A stretch of 19,366 nt of DNA. Source: an uncultured Solobacterium sp. (GTDB taxonomy: Bacteria; Bacillota_I; Bacilli_A; Erysipelotrichales; Erysipelotrichaceae). Below are positions 7,770 to 14,140 of the stretch, one piece after another. The notes beneath the pieces are model-generated. The model did no database searches. It worked only from the letters and a program-made list of their open reading frames with translations, and was not told the DNA's origin. Made by a program: the position numbers and the translations under genes. Each line of letters begins with the position of its first letter. The stretch's first letter is position 1. The stretch is from NCBI GenBank assembly GCA_905235315.1, contig CAJOLG010000008.1, positions 1 through 19,366 of the forward strand, given 5' to 3'.

Positions 7770-8271
7770 CGGTCGCTTCCTTTACAAAGGCATCAATCGC
7801 CTGCTGGTCGAGTTCATCCGCATTGTCCTTCATCAGGAGTTTGCCGGCAGCCGCCATGGCGACTTCGACCATTTCCTTCTGCATGTCACTGTACATGGCA
7901 TCCCATTCTGCTTGCATCTGTTCCCGTGCCTTCGTGCGGACCATATCAGCTTCCTTATTGGCATCCGCAAGGATGGATTCCTTCCGGCTGCCTGCTTCCT
8001 TCACGGCTGCCGAAACGATCTCTTCCGAACGGCTGCCCGCATTCTTCAGCTGAAGTGCGGCCGCTTCCCGGTCGCTTTCGGCTGCCGCGCGTGCCGCTTC
8101 GCCGGCGGCGAGATCTTCCTGCATCTTCTCACCGCGTACGGCAAGATACTGCTTGACGGAAGCCCAGAGATATTTCCGCATCAGAAGAAACAGCACTAAC
8201 GTACTGCAGAGCTGCACGAGCATCGTCAGGGGATTGGGTATCAGCTGTCCTACGATGTCGACATCAATCAT
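7759..8271 (-). CDS. atpF: ATP synthase Fo subunit b (peripheral stalk)
   Basis: A 170-residue b subunit. One membrane helix lies near the N-terminus (about 12-31, with LTMLVQLCSTLVLFLLMRKYLW). A long charged coiled-coil helix follows, rich in Ala, Glu, Lys and Arg, and forms the stator with delta. There is one b gene in the operon (no b'), so a homodimer is expected. A GGAG lies 10 nt before the ATG. It lies 17 nt after atpE and overlaps atpH by 11 nt. Confidence 0.96.
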   Translation of the reverse strand: MIDVDIVGQLIPNPLTMLVQLCSTLVLFLLMRKYLWASVKQYLAVRGEKMQEDLAAGEAARAAAESDREAAALQLKNAGSRSEEIVSAAVKEAGSRKESILADANKEADMVRTKAREQMQAEWDAMYSDMQKEMVEVAMAAAGKLLMKDNADELDQQAIDAFVKEATDGE

Positions 8272-8288
8272 TGTGTCTTATCTCCGGA

Positions 8289-8528
8289 TTACAGGCTCGG
8301 GTATACGAACATCAGCAGGATCGAAACCAGAAGTCCGTAGATCGCGCAGGTCTCTGAAAGCGCGATACCGAGAATCATTGTCGAACGGATCTTCGACTCC
8401 GCCTCGGGATTTTTTCCGATTGCGTCGCACGCATGTGCGGCAGCGGTTCCTTCACCGAGACCGGTCATCATACCGGCACAAACCGCAAGTCCTGCGCCAA
8501 TGGCAATTAAACCCTTATTGATATCCAT
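8289..8528 (-). CDS. atpE: ATP synthase Fo subunit c with two-carboxylate motif
   Basis: A 79-residue c subunit, two membrane helices joined by a polar loop; copies form the rotor ring. The ion-carrying carboxylate is E59 in LSETCAIYG. Unusually, helix 1 carries a second carboxylate, E26 in GLGEGTAAA, exactly 15 residues before the loop proline (P41). In classical Na+ rings such as that of Ilyobacter this position is Gln32. In Fusobacterium nucleatum it is Glu, part of the two-carboxylate Na+ motif. T60 and Y64 match hydroxyl positions of Na+-binding rings. The loop reads K-N-P instead of the usual R-Q-P. Na+ use is an inference. A GGGAGG sits 8 nt before the ATG. Confidence 0.96.
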   Translation of the reverse strand: MDINKGLIAIGAGLAVCAGMMTGLGEGTAAAHACDAIGKNPEAESKIRSTMILGIALSETCAIYGLLVSILLMFVYPSL

Positions 8529-8541
8529 ATTTTTATCCTCC

Positions 8542-9255
8542 CTATGCGATACCTTTTATTACCTCTTCGGGCATATCGTTCCCGATGAGGACCATGGTTA
8601 ATGTGACAAATACCAGCGTCTGAATGAAGCCGGCAAACAGATCGAAATAGGCGTGAAGCACCGGGGCAATGATCGGCGCCATGAAGTTGAATACCCCGCC
8701 CTGGGCCCCGAAGCATGAGGCGATCAGGTTGGACAGCCCCTGCGCCGCGCCGTAGATCAGCTGCATCATGATCGTGCCGCACAGAATATTTCCGAACAGA
8801 CGGATCGACATTGAGATCATCGTGGAGAACTTGCCGATAATATTCATCGGCAGCATCACCGCAATCGGCTCAAGGAATCCGTGCAAATAACCTTTCAGGC
8901 CCTGATACTTCAGTTCTGTGATCTGAATCAGAAGCCAGGTAATGAAGGCAAGAAGCAGGGTGACCGAAAGATTGGAGGTCGGCGAATTCAGCCCCAGTAA
9001 CGAGACTGTGTTGGCACAGAAGATATAGACCCACAGCACAAGAATGTAGGGCGTAAGAATATCCGATGTCTTTTCGCCGACATTGTCCGTAACACTGCGG
9101 TATACGCTCTGCACGCCCAGCAGCACCGGCAGGATAATTCCCGTTGGCTCCGCAAGCGGATCTGCCTTATCGATCTTCTTTGACAGCAGAACGATGCCGA
9201 TCCCAAGAACAATGGTCAGAAGAATGATGACATATACATCTGACTGAACGGTCAT
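8542..9255 (-). CDS. atpB: ATP synthase Fo subunit a (ion channel)
   Basis: A 237-residue a subunit, the stator half of the ion path. It has five or six hydrophobic segments. The essential arginine is R152 in SMSIRLFGNILCGT, which faces the c-ring carboxylate. The final helices (YFDLFAGFIQTLVFVTLTMVLIGN) are typical. The start overlaps the atpI stop by 4 nt, with AAAGGAGG 7 nt upstream. A 13-nt gap separates it from atpE. Confidence 0.97.
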   Translation of the reverse strand: MTVQSDVYVIILLTIVLGIGIVLLSKKIDKADPLAEPTGIILPVLLGVQSVYRSVTDNVGEKTSDILTPYILVLWVYIFCANTVSLLGLNSPTSNLSVTLLLAFITWLLIQITELKYQGLKGYLHGFLEPIAVMLPMNIIGKFSTMISMSIRLFGNILCGTIMMQLIYGAAQGLSNLIASCFGAQGGVFNFMAPIIAPVLHAYFDLFAGFIQTLVFVTLTMVLIGNDMPEEVIKGIA

Positions 9256-9620
9256 TGCGACGCCTCCTTTCTTTGAAACAGTTCATTGATAATAATTGCG
9301 GTTTTTACCGCGGTAAGTCCAACTGCGACAGAAAAAATATTCAGTTTTTCCGGATTCTTTACCGCCGCCAGCAGTAATCCGCCCATCAGGGCAAAATTGA
9401 TCAGGAAGTGCGGAAGTCCGGTGAATTTCCCGGCGTGCCGGCTGTCCAGCACCCGGTTCCAGTACCGCACATTCCATTCGTAGATGATGACAGACAGCGC
9501 CGTGCCCGCCAGTAATCCGAGTCCGACCGGCATGAACCTTATACTGAGAAGGATCCCGGCCAGTATAAACAGAACTATTATATACCGCATTCGGCGGTTG
9601 TCCGCATGCCAAAGCGACAT
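9252..9620 (-). CDS. atpI: ATP synthase subunit I (AtpI), c-ring assembly helper
   Basis: A 122-residue membrane protein at the head of the operon, with four hydrophobic segments (about 13-30, 32-47, 71-86, 95-112). It fits the ATP synthase subunit I family, which assists c-ring assembly and possibly ion supply. Sequence conservation in this family is low, so the call rests on topology, size and position immediately before atpB. The ATG is only 9 nt after the parB stop, with GAGGAA overlapping the parB end, so the atp operon continues directly from the segregation genes. Confidence 0.85.
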   Translation of the reverse strand: MSLWHADNRRMRYIIVLFILAGILLSIRFMPVGLGLLAGTALSVIIYEWNVRYWNRVLDSRHAGKFTGLPHFLINFALMGGLLLAAVKNPEKLNIFSVAVGLTAVKTAIIINELFQRKEASQ

Positions 9621-9629
9621 ATTTTCTGC

Positions 9630-10517
9630 TTATTCCTCAATCATCCCGAGCAGATCCAGAATCCGGTTGAGATCTGCCGTATCCGTGAAGCGGATCGCAA
9701 GATTCTTTCCGCTGATCGTAACCCTCGTTCCGAGCTTTGCGCTCATCCGGTTTTCAAGATCTTTGATCAGCGGATCCTTCTCCGGCTCCCTGCGCGGTTT
9801 CGCTGTGCCTTCGTTTCCGGCCAGCTCTTTGACATAGCGTTCCACTTCCCGTACCGACATCCGGTCTTTCCGCACCTTCTGCGCGGCTTCCGTAATCTGG
9901 TCTTCATCCCCGAGGCTTAAGAGCGGCCGCACATGGCCCATCGTCAGCTGTTTTTCGGTGACCATCTCCTGCACGGCATACGGCAGCTTCAGCAGCCTCA
10001 GCATATTTGCGCAGTATTCCCGTGATTTCCCGACACGCTCCGCAAGCTGTTCCTGTGTATAGCCGAGCCGCTTGATCAGGGATTCATACGCCGCTGCTTC
10101 TTCAATCGGGTTGAGGTCTTCCCGCTGGACGTTTTCCAGCAGGGAAATCTCCATCATCTCTTCATCGGTGAATTCCACCGAGATTGCCGGAACGGTGGAA
10201 AGCCCTGCGATCTTTGCGGCACGCAGACGGCGCTCGCCTGCGATCAGCTCATAGCCCTGCACGCTGGGACGCACCAGCAGCGGGGTAAAGATTCCGTGCA
10301 GACGGATCGAATCCGCCAGCTCGTTCAGTGCCTTCTCCTCAAATTCCTTCCGGGGCTGATACGGGTTGGGGCGGATCTCCGATACCGGAATCTCCACTTC
10401 TTTTCTTCCCGGCGCATAGCCGCCGTTGTTCTGAATATCCTCGAGGAACTGTTCGACATCGGATCCGAAGATGGAATTCAGACCTTTGCCCAGTCCGCTT
10501 TTACGTTTCTCTGCCAT
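9630..10517 (-). CDS. parB: Chromosome partitioning protein ParB (Spo0J)
   Basis: A 295-residue ParB, a CTP-dependent clamp that loads at parS and spreads. The N-terminus has the ParA-stimulating motif (GLGKGLNSIF, 8-17). The CTP-binding boxes are GERRLRA (94-100) and ENVQRED (128-134). The helix-turn-helix follows at about 153-180. The C-terminal dimerisation domain is about 235-295. R166 in GKSR and G194 in TMGH are the residues that mark parS-type rather than Noc-type specificity. It starts 3 nt after the parA stop. No parS site was found in the window. Confidence 0.95.
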   Translation of the reverse strand: MAEKRKSGLGKGLNSIFGSDVEQFLEDIQNNGGYAPGRKEVEIPVSEIRPNPYQPRKEFEEKALNELADSIRLHGIFTPLLVRPSVQGYELIAGERRLRAAKIAGLSTVPAISVEFTDEEMMEISLLENVQREDLNPIEEAAAYESLIKRLGYTQEQLAERVGKSREYCANMLRLLKLPYAVQEMVTEKQLTMGHVRPLLSLGDEDQITEAAQKVRKDRMSVREVERYVKELAGNEGTAKPRREPEKDPLIKDLENRMSAKLGTRVTISGKNLAIRFTDTADLNRILDLLGMIEE

Positions 10518-10520
10518 CGC

Positions 10521-11306
10521 TTACCTCTTTTCGTTCTGGGAAATCACTTCCTTGACAAGACCCACATAGGCTTTGGCGCCTTCGGATCGGGTGTCGTATT
10601 CGAAGATGCTTTCCCCGCGGGACGGGGCTTCGGAAAGCCGCACATTACGCGGGATATAGCACCGGTATACCTTCTCCTTGAAGTATTTCCGGACTTCCTG
10701 CTGCACCTCAACAGAGAGCTTGGTCCGGACATCAAACATCGTAAGCAGAACGCCTTCGATCGAAAGCGAAGGGTTCCAGAGACGCTGCACAAGCCGGATC
10801 GTTGAGAGCAGCTGGGTGAGACCCTCCAGCGCGAAGTATTCGCACTGCACGGGAATCATGACCGAATCGGCTGCCGTCAGGGCGTTGGTGTTGAGCAGGC
10901 CCAGGCTCGGCGGGCAGTCGATGATGATGTAGTCGTATTTCCAGCGCACCGCATCCAGCTTCTGTTTCAGAAGATGTTCGCGGCCGACCTCATACAGATT
11001 GGATGCCATCTCCACATCCGCTCCCGAAAGATCGATCGTTGCCGGAAGCACATCCAGCGGCGGCATATCCAGTGTCACCGCATCCTGTTCCACGGTATCG
11101 TTTCCCATCAGCACCTGATAGACACTGTGGTTGTGATCAAACCCTGCCGCCCCGGCACCGATGCCGTTGGTGGCGTTGCCCTGCGGGTCAAAGTCCACCA
11201 GCAGAACACGCTTGTCCGCATAGGCAAGCCCTGCCGCAAGATTGATCGATGTGGTCGTCTTTCCGACGCCGCCTTTCTGATTCGCAACTGCGATGATTTT
11301 CCCCAT
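10521..11306 (-). CDS. parA: Chromosome partitioning ATPase ParA (Soj)
   Basis: A 261-residue deviant Walker-A ATPase that works with ParB in origin segregation and control of initiation. The P-loop is KGGVGKTT (11-18) with the signature first Lys. Walker A' LLVDFDPQGNAT and Walker B YDYIIIDCPPSLG follow. The start is taken at ATG 11306 (MGKIIAVANQKGG), which gives the standard Soj length. The frame stays open for a further 187 codons upstream, but that part overlaps noc in another frame and shows no ParA sequence. GGAG and AGGA lie upstream in the 17-nt gap after noc. Confidence 0.95.
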   Translation of the reverse strand: MGKIIAVANQKGGVGKTTTSINLAAGLAYADKRVLLVDFDPQGNATNGIGAGAAGFDHNHSVYQVLMGNDTVEQDAVTLDMPPLDVLPATIDLSGADVEMASNLYEVGREHLLKQKLDAVRWKYDYIIIDCPPSLGLLNTNALTAADSVMIPVQCEYFALEGLTQLLSTIRLVQRLWNPSLSIEGVLLTMFDVRTKLSVEVQQEVRKYFKEKVYRCYIPRNVRLSEAPSRGESIFEYDTRSEGAKAYVGLVKEVISQNEKR

Positions 11307-11323
11307 AATTCCTGTCTCCGGTT

Positions 11324-12127
11324 TTACTTCGGAAACCGCAGGATGATCCGAACATCGGTCAGCGTTTCCTCCTGTTCGGTCACCACATCGATTCCCATCT
11401 TTCGGATCATGCGCACGCACTGGTTCACGGAGTTGATTCCGATCTGGATACTGCGCGCAAATCCTTTTGTCTTTGCCCGGCGCTTTGCCTGTTTCGCCGT
11501 GCTGATCTTTTCCACATACGCTTCCGTCTGCCGTACATTGAGCCTGCGGTCTTCCACATAATGGCTCGCAGCTGCCTGCCGGTCCGGCGGCAGGGCAAGC
11601 AGTGCCCTGGCATGACGCTCCGACAGCCTGCGGTCCGCCACCGCATCCTGCACCTCCTGCGGGAGGTTCAGAAGCCGGATCTTGTTTGCGATCGAGGACT
11701 GGGATTTGCCGAGGCGTTTCGCCAGCTCCTCCTGGGTCAGGCCGGCCTGCCGCATGATCTGCACATAGCCCTTGGCCTCCTCCACCGCCGTGAGATTCTC
11801 CCGCTGGATGTTTTCCACCATGGCCATCTCCGCCGCCTGGTTTTCCGACGGCGAGAGAATATAGCACGGCACCGTCTCAAAGCCCGCTTCCCGGCAGGCC
11901 CGCCATCTGCGCTCCCCGGCGATGATCTCATAATGATCGTCCACCTGGCGCACGGTAATCGGCTGAATCAGCCCGTTGACCCGGATCGAATCCGTGAGCT
12001 CAGCCATGGCCGTTTCATCAAAGTGAATTCGCGGCTGATACCGGCTGGAGCGGATCTCTGAAATCGGAATCTCCACGGTCTTCCCGGTACGGTCCTTGTC
12101 AAAGATGTCAAATATCGTTCGTGCCAT
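11324..12127 (-). CDS. noc: Nucleoid occlusion protein Noc (ParB paralogue)
   Basis: A 267-residue ParB-family protein of Noc type, which in Bacillus binds NBS sites and blocks FtsZ assembly over the nucleoid. The CTP boxes are GERRWRA (71-77) and ENIQREN (105-111). In the DNA-binding part, Q143 (KSQSSIANK), K149 and R171 (SERHARAL) sit at the three positions typical of Noc; the fourth known position has N154 instead of Lys. The C-terminal domain (GFARSIQIGINSVNQ onward) is also Noc-like. The N-terminus (TIFDIF, 4-9) may act as a short amphipathic membrane-targeting helix. The start is 1 nt after the rsmG stop. It differs clearly from the parB two genes downstream. Confidence 0.9.
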   Translation of the reverse strand: MARTIFDIFDKDRTGKTVEIPISEIRSSRYQPRIHFDETAMAELTDSIRVNGLIQPITVRQVDDHYEIIAGERRWRACREAGFETVPCYILSPSENQAAEMAMVENIQRENLTAVEEAKGYVQIMRQAGLTQEELAKRLGKSQSSIANKIRLLNLPQEVQDAVADRRLSERHARALLALPPDRQAAASHYVEDRRLNVRQTEAYVEKISTAKQAKRRAKTKGFARSIQIGINSVNQCVRMIRKMGIDVVTEQEETLTDVRIILRFPK

Positions 12128-12128
12128 C

Positions 12129-12839
12129 TCAGTGTTTCTCCGTCAGCGGTTTCTGTTTGATCTTCGCATAGGCCCGGGGATATTTCCCGGGTGTCGGCTG
12201 GGTTTTCGGGGCCAGAATCAATACCCGGTTCTCCCCGCAGGGCAGTGTGTCTTCGAGAACGTCCGGTTCCCCGCACCCAAGTGTCTTGAGCGCAAAGCCC
12301 GCTTCCGCAAGCTCTTCGTTTCCGTGCAGCCCTTTCATTGCGGCAAACGTGCCGCCCGGTTTTACCAGCGGGACGCAGAGTTCCGCCAGCACGGAGAGAT
12401 TGGCGACCGCGCGTGCGGTTACCGTATCGGCCTCTTCCCGATGAAGCTTTGCGTATTCCTCTGCCCGGGCATTGATCACCGTCACATTGGTGAGCCCGAG
12501 TTCGTCTTTTGCGGTATTCAGAAAGACGCATCGTTTGTTCAGCGGCTCCAGCAGGATAAACTGCGTATCCGGCAGTGCGGCTGCCCATACCAGACCCGGG
12601 AACCCGGCTCCGCTTCCGACATCGCATACTCTGCCTTCCGGCCGGAAATGAGAAAGCGGAATCAGACAGTCCAGCAGATGCTTTTCATACGCCTCCTCCG
12701 GATCTTTGATCGCCGTCAGATTCATTTTCTGATTCCAGTCCAGCACAAGCCCGACCAGTCGGATCATGGTCTGAACTGCCGGTTCATCCGCGGGAATCCC
12801 GCGGTTCCGGATTTCCTCCCGGAGTTCCTCGCTTCTCAT
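12129..12839 (-). CDS. rsmG: 16S rRNA (guanine-527-N7)-methyltransferase RsmG (GidB)
   Basis: A 236-residue SAM-dependent methyltransferase that makes m7G527 in 16S rRNA; loss of this enzyme is a known cause of low-level streptomycin resistance. The SAM motif is VCDVGSGAGFPG (71-82). TARAVANLSVLAE and PLVKPGG follow. The C-terminal PTPGKYPRAYAKIKQKPL is the family tail. AGGGG lies 6 nt before the ATG. It stands between a lipoprotein gene and noc. Confidence 0.96.
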   Translation of the reverse strand: MRSEELREEIRNRGIPADEPAVQTMIRLVGLVLDWNQKMNLTAIKDPEEAYEKHLLDCLIPLSHFRPEGRVCDVGSGAGFPGLVWAAALPDTQFILLEPLNKRCVFLNTAKDELGLTNVTVINARAEEYAKLHREEADTVTARAVANLSVLAELCVPLVKPGGTFAAMKGLHGNEELAEAGFALKTLGCGEPDVLEDTLPCGENRVLILAPKTQPTPGKYPRAYAKIKQKPLTEKH

Positions 12840-12863
12840 AAACTGCCCCTATTTTACACTATT

Positions 12864-12877
12864 ATTTCCCGGGAATA
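12864..12877. promoter_or_regulatory. Candidate Noc-binding site (NBS-like palindrome)
   Basis: ATTTCCCGGGAATA matches the Bacillus NBS consensus ATTTCCCGGGAAAT at 12 of 14 positions. The central 10 bases are a perfect palindrome. It lies in the 41-nt gap upstream of rsmG-noc, the longest gap within the cluster. Whether this Noc recognises the Bacillus-type site is an inference from its conserved specificity residues. Confidence 0.5.
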
Positions 12878-12880
12878 CGA

Positions 12881-14140
12881 CTATCCTCGGGAATCCAGAT
12901 AATTTTTAATGTGGATAATTTCGTTTTCCACAATTTCTGTGGTGCCCGCATCCGGCGCAAACAGGCTGGAATAGGAGAAATATGCCACTCCGTCCCCTCC
13001 GCCGGAGAATACCGTCGCCATCTGGCGGGCCATCATATCATCGTTGTCTGCCCACTCCCGGTTTACGGTTTCGTCTTCCGAGAGATTCAGTTTCAGGCCG
13101 ATCACATAAGCCGCAAGTCCGACCATCAGACGGACATCCGACCCCTCGGTGACCTGTTTCCACTCCTCAAAGGTCGGTTCAAACGGCTTGATCGGGTGGA
13201 GATACCCCCAGTAGATCTGGGGAATGAGATAATCCACGGTGCCCTGTTCCACCCAGTGATACGGGTTGGCATAGAGCAGGGTGATGCAGTTGTCGATATT
13301 TCCTGCCGGGGAGATGCCGAACTGCACCGCCGGGTCAAACCGCTTGACCGTGTCATGGATATCCTGAACCATCCGGTCGGTATTGTTCATCCGGAAGTCT
13401 TCAAGCGTCAGACTCTCATTTTCCTCAAGCGCCCGGGAATAGATATAGGCATCGAAGTTTTTCTCCGTGCCGTACGGGTAGAAATAATCATCCAGATGAA
13501 TGCCGTCCGGATGATAGGTTTCCAGCAGCTCATTTACAACCGAACAGATCAGGGACCGGACTTCCGGATATGCCGGGTTGAGATAATACCGGTCGCCGTT
13601 CTGCCTTACCCGCTCATCGTTGCGGTCGATCCACTCCCGTATCACAAAGTCTTCCGGGAGATTCTGCGCATCTTCTGCCGCAACCGAACGCATCGGGTTG
13701 ATCCAGGCATGAACCTTGATGCCTTCCGCATGCGCCGCATCCGAGAAGATCCGGAAGGGATCATACGCCCCGGGCTTATACGCGGATGCCGGATAAACGG
13801 CGGAATCATAGAGCGCATCGGTAAACGCCACCGCATGAAGATACAGGTTGTTTACCCCGACCGACTTCATGTTGGATACCGCTTCCGCCGCAAATTCCGT
13901 AAAGGCCGCTTCATCCATGCCGGCACAGAGATTCTGATATTCCAGATAGGAGAACCACATTCCGATGGTTTCTTCGTTCACAGCGGCCGGTTCCGCTTCC
14001 TGCACGGGTTCCTCCGCTGACGCTTCCTGCTTTGCGCATCCGGTCACAGCCAACAGACTCGCCGCAAGAAGGCATCTGCCGGTTCTGCGGAGCACGGACC
14101 ATATGCGTTTTCCGTTGGAATCTGCTTCCTGCCAGTTCAT
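12881..14140 (-). CDS. Lipoprotein with GHL10 (DUF187) glycosidase-like domain
   Basis: A 419-residue predicted membrane-anchored lipoprotein. The signal sequence (about 15-34) ends in a lipobox AVTGC with the lipidated Cys at C35. An acidic linker follows. From about 57 the sequence matches the GHL10/DUF187 TIM-barrel family (Bacillus YngK type). It begins IGMWFSYLEY, with HAWINPMRS, DRYYLNPAYPEVR, PDGIHLDDYFYP (211-222, acidic pair D217-D218), FGISPAGN (274-281) and YLIPQIYWGY. Members are thought to act on envelope or extracellular polysaccharide, but the substrate is not certain. The start overlaps the mnmG stop by 4 nt, with AAGGAG 8 nt upstream. Its place between mnmG and rsmG is unusual. 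Confidence 0.88.
   Translation of the reverse strand: MNWQEADSNGKRIWSVLRRTGRCLLAASLLAVTGCAKQEASAEEPVQEAEPAAVNEETIGMWFSYLEYQNLCAGMDEAAFTEFAAEAVSNMKSVGVNNLYLHAVAFTDALYDSAVYPASAYKPGAYDPFRIFSDAAHAEGIKVHAWINPMRSVAAEDAQNLPEDFVIREWIDRNDERVRQNGDRYYLNPAYPEVRSLICSVVNELLETYHPDGIHLDDYFYPYGTEKNFDAYIYSRALEENESLTLEDFRMNNTDRMVQDIHDTVKRFDPAVQFGISPAGNIDNCITLLYANPYHWVEQGTVDYLIPQIYWGYLHPIKPFEPTFEEWKQVTEGSDVRLMVGLAAYVIGLKLNLSEDETVNREWADNDDMMARQMATVFSGGGDGVAYFSYSSLFAPDAGTTEIVENEIIHIKNYLDSRG
12910..12932. promoter_or_regulatory. Perfect DnaA box facing a near-DnaA box (inverted pair)
   Basis: TGTGGATAA (12910-12918) is the exact DnaA box (TTATCCACA on the minus strand). Five bases further, TTTTCCACA (12924-12932) is a one-mismatch box on the opposite strand. 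Together they form an inverted repeat with 8 of 9 pairs. The pair lies in the last codons of the lipoprotein gene, about 33 nt from the NBS-like palindrome. TTTTCCACA also occurs at 11508-11516, so only the perfect box is notable. Function is unproven. Confidence 0.3.

Noticed and set aside
11311..11337. Imperfect hairpin (CGGTTT / AAACCG) over the noc stop and parA leader
   Set aside because: Only six paired bases around eight, no T-run, and it overlaps coding sequence; likely chance.
11307..11867. 187-codon open extension upstream of parA
   Set aside because: It overlaps noc in another frame, has biased Gly/Pro/Cys composition typical of a shadow frame and no ParA-like sequence. ATG 11306 gives the standard Soj N-terminus.
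12851..12864. Possible -10 boxes (TAAAAT, TAATAG) before rsmG
   Set aside because: TAAAAT would start the transcript after the ribosome binding site, and TAATAG has no matching -35. No promoter can be called here with confidence.
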